64,000 nt of DNA from Cognataquiflexum gelatinilyticum (GTDB lineage Bacteria; Bacteroidota; Bacteroidia; Cytophagales; Cyclobacteriaceae). Below are positions 35,769 to 44,223 of the stretch, piece by piece. The DNA lies in assembly GCF_024813435.1 (NCBI RefSeq), contig NZ_JANAEZ010000002.1, positions 496,001 through 560,000 on the forward strand, given 5' to 3'. The notes under the pieces are model-generated. The model was not told where the DNA came from. It saw nothing but the letters and a program-made list of their open reading frames with translations, and did no database searches. Each line of letters opens with the position of its first letter. The stretch's first letter is position 1. A program made the position numbers and the translations under genes.

Positions 35769-38450
35769 CTAGAAATTGATCTCAAAAGAAACATTTGGCG
35801 TAATTCCCATCAGGGGCACATAAGTAGTCGCAAGAATTTGATCCCTGTTGTTCCTCCTATCTCGGGGAGCGACCACTGAAACCTTGGTGTCGAGAATATT
35901 TTCTCTGTTGTAGAGGTTAAAAATACCCAAAGAAACATTGGCTCTGGACTTGCCGAGATCTAGAAAATACCTCGCACTTACATCCAACCTATGGTATGCC
36001 GGCAATCTTTCGCCATTCCGTTCAGGAATCTGTAACTGAATTATCTGAGGGCCATTTTGGGAATTTGATGGCCTGGTGACAACCTCCTCAAAGGAGGAAA
36101 ACGGCTTTCCTGAACCATAAATCCAAGTAGCCGAAAACTCAAAATTCTTGAATGCATATACCCCAAACCAATTGATCTCGTGACGCTGATCGTGGTCTGC
36201 AAAAAAGGCCCTTCCCTGATTTATCCTTGGAAATGTATATTTAACCTGAGACAGGGTATAGGTCACCCAACTTGAAAAATTTCCCAAATCTCTTTTGACC
36301 ATCATTTCCACTCCTTTAGCTACCCCGTCTCCTGAAGTGAAAATCCTGTTTTGGTCTTCAAATTGGGTAATCAGACTCCCATTTCTAAACGCGTATTCCA
36401 TCAATCCCTCAAAGTTTTTTTGGAAAAAACTCAAAGTGAAAAGATTTTTGTTTACAGCATATTCAATCCCCAACAAGCCATGCCAAGCTAGCTGGACCGG
36501 AACATTCTTGCCATTGGCCAAAATCCAGAAATCACGGCTTCCCTCCAGGACATTCTTGGTATTGGATTGGTTGATAAACTGGTTATAAATTCCTGTCGCT
36601 CCCTTTAATTGAAGTGACTCATTAAGCTTATGGATAAATGAAAATCTGGGCTCAAAATAAATTTTACCCGTGGTAGAGAAATAGCTGCTGCGAAGTCCCG
36701 GAGAGATGGAGAAGCTAGGGCTCAGGATAAAAGTCCCTTGTAAATAATGTGCCAAAAGGTATTCGTTTAGCTCGGATTTGTCTACCAACAAGGAATCATT
36801 TGCCACATATTTCAGCTGATTGTTATACAGAGAACCTGATATTCCTGTTTCGATGGTGCTCGAATTTCCAAGAGTCCATTCATGATCGAGTTTGATGGAA
36901 AAATCCTCGATGTTATTGAGCTGATCCTGTGATGCTACATTTTGGAAATTACCCTGACCGGATGATTTGATTTCAGAAGTTGCGATTTCCTGAAAAGTAC
37001 TTTCATAAAATGAATAAGAAATAAGGGCACTTGAATGGTTGGTGCTGTTCCATTGCCTGGAAAAATTCAGGGAGGTTCCCACGTTTCCCCAATTTATTAC
37101 CCCCAGCTTTTTTGTTGACACTGAAAGGGTGTCTCTAAAATTTACCTGTGAATTTTCCGTATAGTTCAGCAGGTCATTGCTGTCATAAAAGCTAAATGAA
37201 ATTTGATTTTTGGCGCCTACTTTGGAAGATATTTTGAAGTTGATATCTGAATAGTAAAAATCAGGTTTTACCTCGGATTGGATCGTCCGCGGGAATAAAG
37301 GGCCCCGCGGGCCTTCAGTTATGCTGCTCTCGAAGATGGAAAAAATATCCTCAAACAGCGAAGAAGACCACACATCAGTGTAAGACCTTATACCCGAAAA
37401 GAATAAAGTGGCGCCTTTGTCTGACAAGGGAACTTCCAGGGAGGTGTTGACGCTGAGCAAATTAAAACCCAAAGAACCTTTTGTCTCATTTCGGTTGCCA
37501 TCCTTTCCCGAAATATCGACCACACTTGACGCCCTACCACCATACTTTGCTTCAAAACCGCCTTTGTAAAGTCTCAAAGACTTGATGGCATAAGGATTAA
37601 AAGCACTGAAGTACCCAAAAAAATGGTCAACGTGATAGACGGTGAATCCATCGAATAAAAACAGATTCTGGTTGTTGGTCCCGCCATTGATATTGAGTCC
37701 GGAAGAAATTTCATTGGTCGCATTTACGCCGGGCAATAACTGAAGAGATCTCAATACATCCACCTCTCCCACGGAAGGAGTCTGCCTCGCATTGATGGGG
37801 TTGTAAGTGATTTTGCCCGCCTGACCTCCAGTGCTGAAATGGTCAATTTCCTGATCTGCAATAATGTATTCTGCCAGCTCTGTCACCTTGGCTTTTAGCC
37901 CAATCTGTAATCTTTTATGTTGGTTTTGTTCGCTGAGTACGAGAACAGTATCCTGATATCCAAGATAGGAAACTCGGATCTTGTTGATTTTTCTGGTATC
38001 AGAAATGAAAAAATAGCCCTCCTCATTTGACAGAAAGTTCGTTTGGTTTTCCTCATTCCAAACAGCCGCGTAAGGTAAGTTTTCACCTGTCATGGCATCA
38101 CTGATGACTCCTGAAAATTCAGAGAGAGCAGGCGGTTCATTTTGCTGTTGCTTCTGCTTTTTGATGATGATGGTATTCTCATCTATAAGTTCAAAGCTGA
38201 GGTTTGTATTTTCCAAAATCTTCACAAAGGCTTCCTCAATCGAAAGATTCTGGATGCTTACATTGACCAAAACATCCCGGACATTTTTGTCACTGAAAGC
38301 GACCTTGAGTCGGTAGTTTCTTTTCAAAACCTGAATGGCGTCTTTGAGAGGAACATTTCTAAATTCCTCATTGACCACAGTTGCCCGATTTGCCAACGTG
38401 ACATTGGTAATTAGAAGAAAAAAAAGGACAGGAAAGAGGGTTTTCAGCAT
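35769..38450 (-). CDS. TonB-dependent receptor with STN domain (FecA-like signalling type)
   Basis: An outer-membrane receptor of about 893 residues from the internal Met at 38450, which gives a good signal peptide (LKTLFPVLFFLLITNVTLA). The frame itself opens 45 nt earlier, at 38495. Domains in order are an N-terminal STN domain (RNVPLKDAIQVL...), used by FecA-like receptors to contact FecR; a CarboxypepD_reg-like domain (FSGVISDAMTGENLPYAAV); a plug (SVGEVDVLRSLQLLPGV, LFLFDGFTVYHVDHFFGYF); and a barrel ending in NF. With the upstream FecR and ECF sigma genes it forms a cell-surface signalling system, where ligand binding outside activates the sigma factor. There is no SusD partner. The ligand is unknown. 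Confidence 0.93.
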   Translation of the reverse strand: MLKTLFPVLFFLLITNVTLANRATVVNEEFRNVPLKDAIQVLKRNYRLKVAFSDKNVRDVLVNVSIQNLSIEEAFVKILENTNLSFELIDENTIIIKKQKQQQNEPPALSEFSGVISDAMTGENLPYAAVWNEENQTNFLSNEEGYFFISDTRKINKIRVSYLGYQDTVLVLSEQNQHKRLQIGLKAKVTELAEYIIADQEIDHFSTGGQAGKITYNPINARQTPSVGEVDVLRSLQLLPGVNATNEISSGLNINGGTNNQNLFLFDGFTVYHVDHFFGYFSAFNPYAIKSLRLYKGGFEAKYGGRASSVVDISGKDGNRNETKGSLGFNLLSVNTSLEVPLSDKGATLFFSGIRSYTDVWSSSLFEDIFSIFESSITEGPRGPLFPRTIQSEVKPDFYYSDINFKISSKVGAKNQISFSFYDSNDLLNYTENSQVNFRDTLSVSTKKLGVINWGNVGTSLNFSRQWNSTNHSSALISYSFYESTFQEIATSEIKSSGQGNFQNVASQDQLNNIEDFSIKLDHEWTLGNSSTIETGISGSLYNNQLKYVANDSLLVDKSELNEYLLAHYLQGTFILSPSFSISPGLRSSYFSTTGKIYFEPRFSFIHKLNESLQLKGATGIYNQFINQSNTKNVLEGSRDFWILANGKNVPVQLAWHGLLGIEYAVNKNLFTLSFFQKNFEGLMEYAFRNGSLITQFEDQNRIFTSGDGVAKGVEMMVKRDLGNFSSWVTYTLSQVKYTFPRINQGRAFFADHDQRHEINWFGVYAFKNFEFSATWIYGSGKPFSSFEEVVTRPSNSQNGPQIIQLQIPERNGERLPAYHRLDVSARYFLDLGKSRANVSLGIFNLYNRENILDTKVSVVAPRDRRNNRDQILATTYVPLMGITPNVSFEINF

Positions 38451-38553
38451 GCGGGTTTTCGATGATTGAAACTCATTTTGTTGTTGAAACAACAAGCCCT
38501 AAGGGAAGCAGACATCAGTATTTTGGATTTAGATGATATTTTGATCTGTTGGT

Positions 38554-39417
38554 TTATTTGGTAAATGTAAATTCCAATGAATTGCCCTTGCGGACGTACT
38601 GTAATCCCAAAGGTTCACAAACCAATTTGAGTGCTTTGTCCAGGTCCTTATTGTCGAAGTAGCCTGTATATTTTTGATTTCTTAATTCCTCAGGAAACGA
38701 GATTTCAAGGTCAAATTGTCTTTCTAATTCTGAGATGACATCTTCAACATTCTCCTCTTCAAAATAAAATTCACCTTTGAGCCATGTGGGGCTTGTTGGA
38801 GAGGAAAGGGAATAAGACTGCAGATCAGATTGGTTTATAGCCACCCCATCACCCGGTAAGAGCATCACTTTTTTCTGGGTGGCATTGGAAGTGACCGCTA
38901 CCTTGCCGCTGAGGCATTCCACTTCATATTTTCCCGGACGGGAATAAATATTAAAGCTCGTGCCCAGGATTTGAGTCGTTCCTAAAGTGGAATAGATTTC
39001 GAATTTTTCACCTTTTTGGATTTCAAAGAATCCTTCTCCCTCAAAGATTACTTTTCTACTGAAATTCCATAAAAATTTATTGTAAGCGATTCTGGAATCA
39101 GCATTCATATGGACGATAGATCGGTCAGGCAATTCCACTTTTTCAAATGCCATTTTGCCCACTTCGACAGTTACTTCATTGAATGCGATCAGGGCATAAA
39201 GGGAAATGACAATTAAGGTCAATGAGGCTGCGATTTTATAGACAATGTGAATTGGTTTTTTGTTGTCAGCTAGGGGATTTAGGATTCGGGTTTTGGACTC
39301 CAAAGGAAGCGCCTGATCAAGCAAATCCATCATGTTTGATACGGCATCATCATTTGGCTTTTCCTCAGTAGGATAAGATTGTAACTTGTCTTTAATTATT
39401 TTATCAAACTTTTCCAT
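38554..39417 (-). CDS. FecR-family anti-sigma factor
   Basis: A 287-residue inner-membrane protein. The cytoplasmic N-terminal part (about 1-75) would hold the ECF sigma factor. One membrane span follows (about 77-97, AASLTLIVISLYALIAF), then the periplasmic FecR domain with the VELPDRSIVHMNADSRIAYN pattern. A C-terminal STN-like/DUF4974 domain (FEEENVEDVISELERQFDLE) would contact the receptor's STN domain. It lies 6 nt downstream of the sigma gene and 58 nt upstream of the receptor's signal-peptide start region. The order sigma-FecR-receptor is standard. Confidence 0.94.
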   Translation of the reverse strand: MEKFDKIIKDKLQSYPTEEKPNDDAVSNMMDLLDQALPLESKTRILNPLADNKKPIHIVYKIAASLTLIVISLYALIAFNEVTVEVGKMAFEKVELPDRSIVHMNADSRIAYNKFLWNFSRKVIFEGEGFFEIQKGEKFEIYSTLGTTQILGTSFNIYSRPGKYEVECLSGKVAVTSNATQKKVMLLPGDGVAINQSDLQSYSLSSPTSPTWLKGEFYFEEENVEDVISELERQFDLEISFPEELRNQKYTGYFDNKDLDKALKLVCEPLGLQYVRKGNSLEFTFTK

Positions 39418-39423
39418 TTTTCT

Positions 39424-39960
39424 TTAATTGGATTTTTCCAAAATTGCCCGCTTTAATTTTGATCTTGCAATGGACAGGTTGGATTTTGAAGTCCCTTCAG
39501 AAATCCCGAGTTTCTCTGCGATTTCATGATGCTTGAATCCTTCCATGACATAGAGGTTGAAGGTTATTTTATAGGAAGGTGAAAGACCTTGAACCAGCGC
39601 CATTATTTCCTCTGCCGAAAGCGCTTCCAATGCATCTTCAGATCCGCTTGACACATCGTATGCCTGATCGATATCATCCTGGAAGTAATGTTTTTTATTC
39701 TTTCTGAAATGATCTATGGCCGTATTGACAAAAATCCTGTTCATCCATGCTTTGATTTCCAGTTCAGGATTGTAGGCTTCTATGTTGGTAAATACCTTCA
39801 AAAAGCCATCATTGATCATTTCTTCGGCTTCGGCCCTGGAGTGGGAATACCTCAGACAAATACTCATGGCAAAGCCATAATATTTCCTATAAAACGCTGC
39901 TTGTGCATTTCTCTGGTTGGACTTGCATCCCAAAATCAAGTGCTTTTCCTCTTCTGTCAT
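39424..39960 (-). CDS. ECF-type RNA polymerase sigma factor
   Basis: A 178-residue sigma-70 family protein with region 2 (about 20-88: FYRKYYGFAMSICLRYSH, EAEEMINDGFLKVF, IKAWMNRIFVNTAIDHFRK) and region 4 (about 118-172: LSPSYKITFNLYVMEGFKH, HEIAEKLGISEGTSKSNLS). It belongs to the group that works with FecR anti-sigma factors. It would direct transcription of its own locus and perhaps other targets when the receptor is occupied. The start codon is immediately preceded by an overlapping pair of stem-loops, which may control its expression. Confidence 0.94.
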   Translation of the reverse strand: MTEEEKHLILGCKSNQRNAQAAFYRKYYGFAMSICLRYSHSRAEAEEMINDGFLKVFTNIEAYNPELEIKAWMNRIFVNTAIDHFRKNKKHYFQDDIDQAYDVSSGSEDALEALSAEEIMALVQGLSPSYKITFNLYVMEGFKHHEIAEKLGISEGTSKSNLSIARSKLKRAILEKSN

Positions 39961-40006
39961 TCGAAATGTTGAAATGACTCCGGGAACATTTCGACCCCCG
40001 GAGTCA
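39961..40006 (-). promoter_or_regulatory. Two mutually overlapping stems before the sigma gene
   Basis: Stem 1 pairs 39975-39984 with 39997-40006 (TGACTCCGGG/CCCGGAGTCA, 10 bp, 12-nt loop). Stem 2 pairs 39961-39970 with 39985-39994 (TCGAAATGTT/AACATTTCGA, 10 bp). Stem 2 takes its second strand from the loop of stem 1 and ends at the base before the sigma ATG. They could form a pseudoknot or switch. Stem 1 could also terminate the upstream PepSY-like transcript. Confidence 0.6.
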
Positions 40007-40026
40007 AAGCCAAACCAAATATATAC

Positions 40027-40818
40027 TTATCCTTTATGCATTCCACAGGTTTTCAATTCAATAAACTCGCCGCTTTCATCAAAAATCAAAGCGCCTACGC
40101 CGGCCACCAAGACATGAATTTCAACTTCTCCTTTTCTCGTACCCTTGCGTGCCCTTAATATTTCATTGTCGGGATAATTCTCCGCGATGTAGGAAGTAAT
40201 GCTTTCAGGAAGGTCTTCAATTTCAATTTTTTGGAAATTTGGGCAGATCCTAACCGGTTTTTCCCTCAATTTCAAAAACACCCCATCTGCATCGAAAATC
40301 ACGATCCCTATTTCCTTGACAAGGACATGGTATTGATTCAGCGCCTCCCTCTCAATGAAAATGACCTTAATTATTTCATTTTCTGAGTAATTTTCCCTCA
40401 AGTATTCTTTAGCAGCATCCGGCAAATCGTCAGGGTCGATAACATTTGGCTTAGGTCCATCTTCTCCCGGCTTTCTCGGAGGACGGCCAAAGCCACCTCT
40501 TCTCCTGTGTCTTCCTTCGCAGTCCACTTCCGCGCCATCTTCCCCGAATGCTTGGATCCGGCCATTTTCGGAAAACACCAAATTCATCTGATTGGTGAGA
40601 TTCGCTTCAAATGAAACTTCCTTTCCGTCGGTAATCCGAAAAGCGGAAGTTACCACCTCTCCTTCAAAATTTTCTGCAATAAAAGTCGTGGCGGATAAAG
40701 GAAGGTCAACCTCGGTTATTTCAGTGACTGTTAAATCCTCTCCTGGCAATCCTTCTTCCTGTTGGCATCCACTTATAATTCCCATAAAAATGGAAGCCAT
40801 TAAAATTTTCTTTAACAT
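40027..40818 (-). CDS. PepSY-like (DUF2874) lipoprotein with three repeats
   Basis: The signal peptide from Met9 of the frame (start 40818; frame opens at 40842) ends in the lipobox IISGC, so the protein is lipid-anchored in the envelope. Three repeats of about 57 residues follow, at 46-100, 138-194 and 208-265 of the long frame. Each has the pattern DLP-x(4)-YIAENYP-x-NEI then a beta strand pair ending in IFDxxGxFxxL. This is the PepSY-like/DUF2874 fold. An Arg/Gly/Pro-rich linker (RHRRRGGFGRPPRKPG) separates repeats 1 and 2. The molecular role of the family is uncertain. It lies upstream of the sigma-FecR-receptor genes on the same strand and could be cotranscribed with them. Confidence 0.85.
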   Translation of the reverse strand: MLKKILMASIFMGIISGCQQEEGLPGEDLTVTEITEVDLPLSATTFIAENFEGEVVTSAFRITDGKEVSFEANLTNQMNLVFSENGRIQAFGEDGAEVDCEGRHRRRGGFGRPPRKPGEDGPKPNVIDPDDLPDAAKEYLRENYSENEIIKVIFIEREALNQYHVLVKEIGIVIFDADGVFLKLREKPVRICPNFQKIEIEDLPESITSYIAENYPDNEILRARKGTRKGEVEIHVLVAGVGALIFDESGEFIELKTCGMHKG

Positions 40819-41020
40819 GTTGTTTTCAGTTTTGTGGAACATAAAATTTTTGAATTTGAACCATTACGGAAGGTACTTGGGAAATGGTTGGTTGGGTTGT
40901 AAAAAATATTTTTCTCTGGTATAATTTTAAATCAACCGGAGTTTTAATCCGACTCCGTATTTTCATTCGAAAACGCTTTCAGGTTAATTGGAATCTTATA
41001 TCTCAATTTTTTCTATTCCT

Positions 41021-41028
41021 TATTTTTG
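41021..41028 (+). promoter_or_regulatory. -7 box upstream of first phosphorylase gene
   Basis: TATTTTTG is an exact TAnnTTTG box 60 nt before the start codon. No good TTG lies 19-21 nt upstream. Confidence 0.35.
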
Positions 41029-41087
41029 TCAGACTGGGTTAGGTTTCCAATAACTCAAGAATTCCTACCTTGGGGAAATTTTAAAAT

Positions 41088-41924
41088 ATGAATTCAGCAT
41101 CCACTCTTTCGTATTCAGAGCAAATCGATTTTGCTTTTGACTATATCAAAAAATTATATCCCAAAACTCCTCAAGTGGGTATTATTCTAGGCACCGGATT
41201 GGGACAATTGATCCAAAATATTGAGATTGAATTGGAAGTGTCCTATGATACAATACCATTTTTCCCTGTTTCCACGGTAGAAAGCCATAAAGGAAAATTG
41301 ATTTTTGGGAAGTTATCCGGAAAATCTGTCGTCGCCATGCAGGGAAGATTTCATTATTATGAAGGTTATTCCATGAAGGAAGTGACCTTTCCGGTGCGAG
41401 TGATGAAAAAATTGGGGATCGGACATCTTTTTGTCTCCAACGCGGCAGGAGGTTTAAATCCTGATTACAACATCGGAGAACTCATGATCATCAATGACCA
41501 TATTGATCTTTTTCCCGAAAACCCCCTCCGAGGCAAAAACCTTGATACATTTGGGGTGAGGTTTCCGGATATGTCCGAACCCTATGACCTGTCTTTGGTC
41601 AAAATAGGGATGGAAATCGCAGCTGCAAATGGGCTAATCGTCCATCAGGGAGTTTATGCGGCTGTGCAGGGCCCAAATCTCGAAACCAAAGCCGAATACA
41701 AATACCTCAGGACGATCGGTGGTGATGCCATCGGTATGAGTACGATTCCAGAAGTCATCGTAGCGAGACATATGGAATTGCCTGTTTTTGCCATATCCGC
41801 AATTACAGACCTTTGCTCTCCCGGAAAGGTCAGGAAAATCAGCCTTGCGGAAGTCTTAGCGGGGGCTGCCAAGGCCGAACCGGGCATGAGTCTGATCATC
41901 AGGGAATTGGTAAAATCACTTTGA
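41088..41924 (+). CDS. Purine nucleoside phosphorylase paralogue 1, MTAP-like active site
   Basis: A 278-residue member of the trimeric PNP/MTAP family, which splits purine nucleosides with phosphate. Family sequences are clear: GTGLGQL (35-41), QGRFHYYEGY (85-94), SNAAGGLN (117-124), GPNLETKAEYK with the base-contact Glu199, and GGDAIGMSTIPEVI. By eye alignment with human PNP, Asn243 is replaced by Asp241, His257 by Leu253 and the phosphate-loop Ser33 by Thr36. Each of these is closer to 5'-methylthioadenosine phosphorylase. It may therefore accept 6-aminopurines such as adenosine or methylthioadenosine; this is an inference. The second copy begins 28 nt downstream. Confidence 0.9.
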   Translation: MNSASTLSYSEQIDFAFDYIKKLYPKTPQVGIILGTGLGQLIQNIEIELEVSYDTIPFFPVSTVESHKGKLIFGKLSGKSVVAMQGRFHYYEGYSMKEVTFPVRVMKKLGIGHLFVSNAAGGLNPDYNIGELMIINDHIDLFPENPLRGKNLDTFGVRFPDMSEPYDLSLVKIGMEIAAANGLIVHQGVYAAVQGPNLETKAEYKYLRTIGGDAIGMSTIPEVIVARHMELPVFAISAITDLCSPGKVRKISLAEVLAGAAKAEPGMSLIIRELVKSL

Positions 41925-41951
41925 CATTGACTATCTGATTCACTCAATGCT

Positions 41952-42752
41952 ATGATAAAAGAACAGGCTGCAGTTGATTTTTTGAAATCAAAGAATATCG
42001 AATTCCCCGAGACTGCCATCATCTTGGGTTCAGGTCTTGGAGGATTGGTGGATGAAATCGACATTGAGAAAAGGATTCCTTACTCGCAGATTCCCCACTT
42101 TCCTGTTGTGACCGTCGAAGGTCATGGTGGGGATTTGATTTTTGGAGATTTGGAAGGTGTAGCCGTTTTGGCAATGAACGGTCGCTTCCATTATTATGAA
42201 GGTTACGACATGGCAGATGTGGTTTTTCCCATGCGGGTGATGAAGTTGATGGGGATCAAAAGATTGGTCATCACCAATGCTGCCGGGGGATTAAACGAAG
42301 ATTTTGAAGTAGGGGATTTGATGCTCATTGAAGATATGATCAGTCTGCTCCCGGAAAATCCCTTGCGAGGAAAAAACAGTGAAGAGTTTGGTCCGAGGTT
42401 TCCTGATATGAGCGAACCATTTGATCTGGACTGGTTGGAAAAGGCAAAGTCCGCGGCCATTAGATTGGGGGTCAAGCTAAGAACCGGAACATATATCGGA
42501 TTGCAGGGGCCAAAGCTGGAAACCAAGGCTGAGATCAGGTATTGTAGAATTATAGGGGGAGATGCTGTCGGGATGAGTACGGTGCCTGAGGTTATTGCAG
42601 CCAACCATATGGGCTTAAAAGTTTTGGGGATATCAGTGATAACCAATGAAAGTATTCCAAAAGTTGCCAAAGAATTTACCCATGCTGACGTTGTGGCTAC
42701 TGCAAATAAAGCGGGAAAGAAGTTGGTGGAGTTAGTGAAAAATATTTTATAA
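41952..42752 (+). CDS. Purine nucleoside phosphorylase paralogue 2, canonical PNP residues
   Basis: A 266-residue trimeric-type PNP that would release guanine or hypoxanthine from (deoxy)nucleosides using phosphate. It has the phosphate loop GSGLGGL (26-32), NGRFHYYEGY, TNAAGGLN, GPKLETKAEIR with Glu190 and GGDAVGMSTVPEVI. It keeps Asn232 (human Asn243) and the His of THADV (human His257), the 6-oxopurine-specific set. It arose by tandem duplication with the preceding gene and is probably cotranscribed with it. It ends at a strong bidirectional terminator shared with frr. Confidence 0.93.
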   Translation: MIKEQAAVDFLKSKNIEFPETAIILGSGLGGLVDEIDIEKRIPYSQIPHFPVVTVEGHGGDLIFGDLEGVAVLAMNGRFHYYEGYDMADVVFPMRVMKLMGIKRLVITNAAGGLNEDFEVGDLMLIEDMISLLPENPLRGKNSEEFGPRFPDMSEPFDLDWLEKAKSAAIRLGVKLRTGTYIGLQGPKLETKAEIRYCRIIGGDAVGMSTVPEVIAANHMGLKVLGISVITNESIPKVAKEFTHADVVATANKAGKKLVELVKNIL

Positions 42753-42783
42753 TTAAAGTATAGATCAGGTTTACTACAAACGC

Positions 42784-42817
42784 AAAAAGGCTTCTTGTCA
42801 TCACAGGAAGCCTTTTT
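42784..42817. terminator. Bidirectional intrinsic terminator
   Basis: An 11-bp perfect stem (42784-42794 AAAAAGGCTTC with 42807-42817 GAAGCCTTTTT) has a 12-nt loop, with A and T runs as part of the stem on both sides. It lies between the convergent phosphorylase and frr genes and serves both. Confidence 0.9.
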
Positions 42818-42835
42818 ATATAAATTTATCTTCGA

Positions 42836-43396
42836 TCAAACAGTCATGATCTCATGTTCTTTCTTCACAAGAAGTTCATCTATTTTGGCGGAATAACTAT
42901 CCGTGAATTTTTGGACCGAATCTTCCGCTCTTTTGATTTCATCCTCAGATGCTCCTTCTTTCTGAAGTTTTCGCAGTGATTCGTTTGTTTCTTTCCTTAC
43001 GGTTCTGATAGAAATTTTTCCTGATTCACATTCGTTTTTTGCTTGCTTTACCAGGTTTTTTCTCCTCTCCTCCGTCATAGGTGGAATAGTCAGGATGATG
43101 ATTTCTCCGTTGTTTTGGGGAGCAAGGCCAAGGTCAGAGTTGATGATAGATCTTTCGATTTCATTGATCAGGTTTCTTTCCCATGGCTTGATGGTGAGGG
43201 TTCTCGCATCCGGAGTCGTCACTGAAGCTACTTGCTGAAGTGGCGTCGGAGAGCCGTAATAAGCGACCATGATTCCATCCAATAGGTTAGGCATTGCTTT
43301 ACCGGCCCTGATTTTTAACAGTTCAGCAACTGTGTGGTTGACCGCTTTTTGCATCAATTCTTTGGCTTCTTCCAGGTACAGCTGAATTTCTTCCAT
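42836..43396 (-). CDS. frr: Ribosome recycling factor
   Basis: RRF splits post-termination ribosomes with EF-G. The 186-residue product has the usual length and motifs: GKAMPNLLDGIMVAYYGSPTPL (split by strand turns), VTTPDARTLTIKPWE, and NNGEIIILTIPPMTEERRKNLVKQAK. The C-terminal half is the long helical bundle (EDSVQKFTDSYSAKIDELL). It follows pyrH by 13 nt on the same strand, the usual pairing in bacteria, so both are transcribed from the promoter at about 44.2 kb. Confidence 0.97.
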   Translation of the reverse strand: MEEIQLYLEEAKELMQKAVNHTVAELLKIRAGKAMPNLLDGIMVAYYGSPTPLQQVASVTTPDARTLTIKPWERNLINEIERSIINSDLGLAPQNNGEIIILTIPPMTEERRKNLVKQAKNECESGKISIRTVRKETNESLRKLQKEGASEDEIKRAEDSVQKFTDSYSAKIDELLVKKEHEIMTV

Positions 43397-43409
43397 AGTT
43401 TTGTCTGTA

Positions 43410-44120
43410 TTAGTTTGAAGTGATTAATGTTCCGATATCTTCTCCGATGACAATTTTGTCAAGATTGCCAGGTTTGTTCATGTCAAAAACGATGATCGGC
43501 AAGTTGTTTTCCTGACAGAGGGTAAACGCCGTCATGTCCATGATATTGAGGTTTTTTTCGTAAGCTTCCTGATAGGAAAGCGAACTGTATTTGGTTGCGT
43601 TTTTGTCTTTTTCAGGATCTGCTGTATAGACTCCATCTACCCGGGTTCCTTTAAGGACCACATCAGCTTCGATTTCTATTGCCCTTAAAGCTGCGGTCGA
43701 GTCAGTAGTAAAATACGGGTTGCCGATACCTGCTCCGAAAATGACAATTCTGCCTTTTTCCAGGTGACGGATTGCTCTTCTCCTGATAAATGGCTCGCAT
43801 ACACTTTCAACTTTGATACCTGACATCAATCTGGTGTACATGCCTCCCTGCTCAAGTGCGCTTTGAAGAGCCATTGCATTGATCAATGTGGCAAGCATTC
43901 CCATGTAATCACCCTGAACCCGGTCGATTCCGGCATTTTCTGCTTGAACTCCTCTAAAAATATTGCCTCCTCCGATGACAATTGCGATTTCTACTCCCAA
44001 GTCCTTGACTCTTCGGATTTCTTGGGCATATTGTTCAAGTCTTTTGGAGTCAATCCCGTAGTTTTTTTCTCCCATCAGCGCCTCTCCGCTTAGTTTCAGC
44101 AATATCCTTTTGTACTTCAT
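43410..44120 (-). CDS. pyrH: Uridylate (UMP) kinase
   Basis: PyrH phosphorylates UMP to UDP for nucleotide and cell-wall precursor synthesis and is a hexamer of the amino-acid-kinase fold. The 236-residue product has RILLKLSGEALMG (4-16), VIGGGNIFRG (about 48-57), GDYMGMLATLINAMAL, GTGNPYFTTDSTAALRA-type sequence (GIGNPYFTTDSTAALRAIE) and DMTAFTLCQENNLPIIVFDM. Length is normal. It is first in a two-gene operon with frr. Confidence 0.97.
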   Translation of the reverse strand: MKYKRILLKLSGEALMGEKNYGIDSKRLEQYAQEIRRVKDLGVEIAIVIGGGNIFRGVQAENAGIDRVQGDYMGMLATLINAMALQSALEQGGMYTRLMSGIKVESVCEPFIRRRAIRHLEKGRIVIFGAGIGNPYFTTDSTAALRAIEIEADVVLKGTRVDGVYTADPEKDKNATKYSSLSYQEAYEKNLNIMDMTAFTLCQENNLPIIVFDMNKPGNLDKIVIGEDIGTLITSN

Positions 44121-44181
44121 TGTTGGTTTTTAAATGTGAAAAAGAGCTAACTCAATCAGGTTGGTAAATTGATAAATCCGA

Positions 44182-44212
44182 CAAATATAAAGCCTTCCAT
44201 TAGAAATCTAAA
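44182..44212 (-). promoter_or_regulatory. Promoter of the pyrH-frr operon
   Basis: Read on the minus strand: TTTA (44212-44209), 19 nt, TATATTTG (44189-44182). The -7 box is an exact TAnnTTTG; the -33 element matches three of four bases. It predicts a leader of about 55 nt before pyrH. Confidence 0.55.
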
Positions 44213-44223
44213 CCCATGACTTC

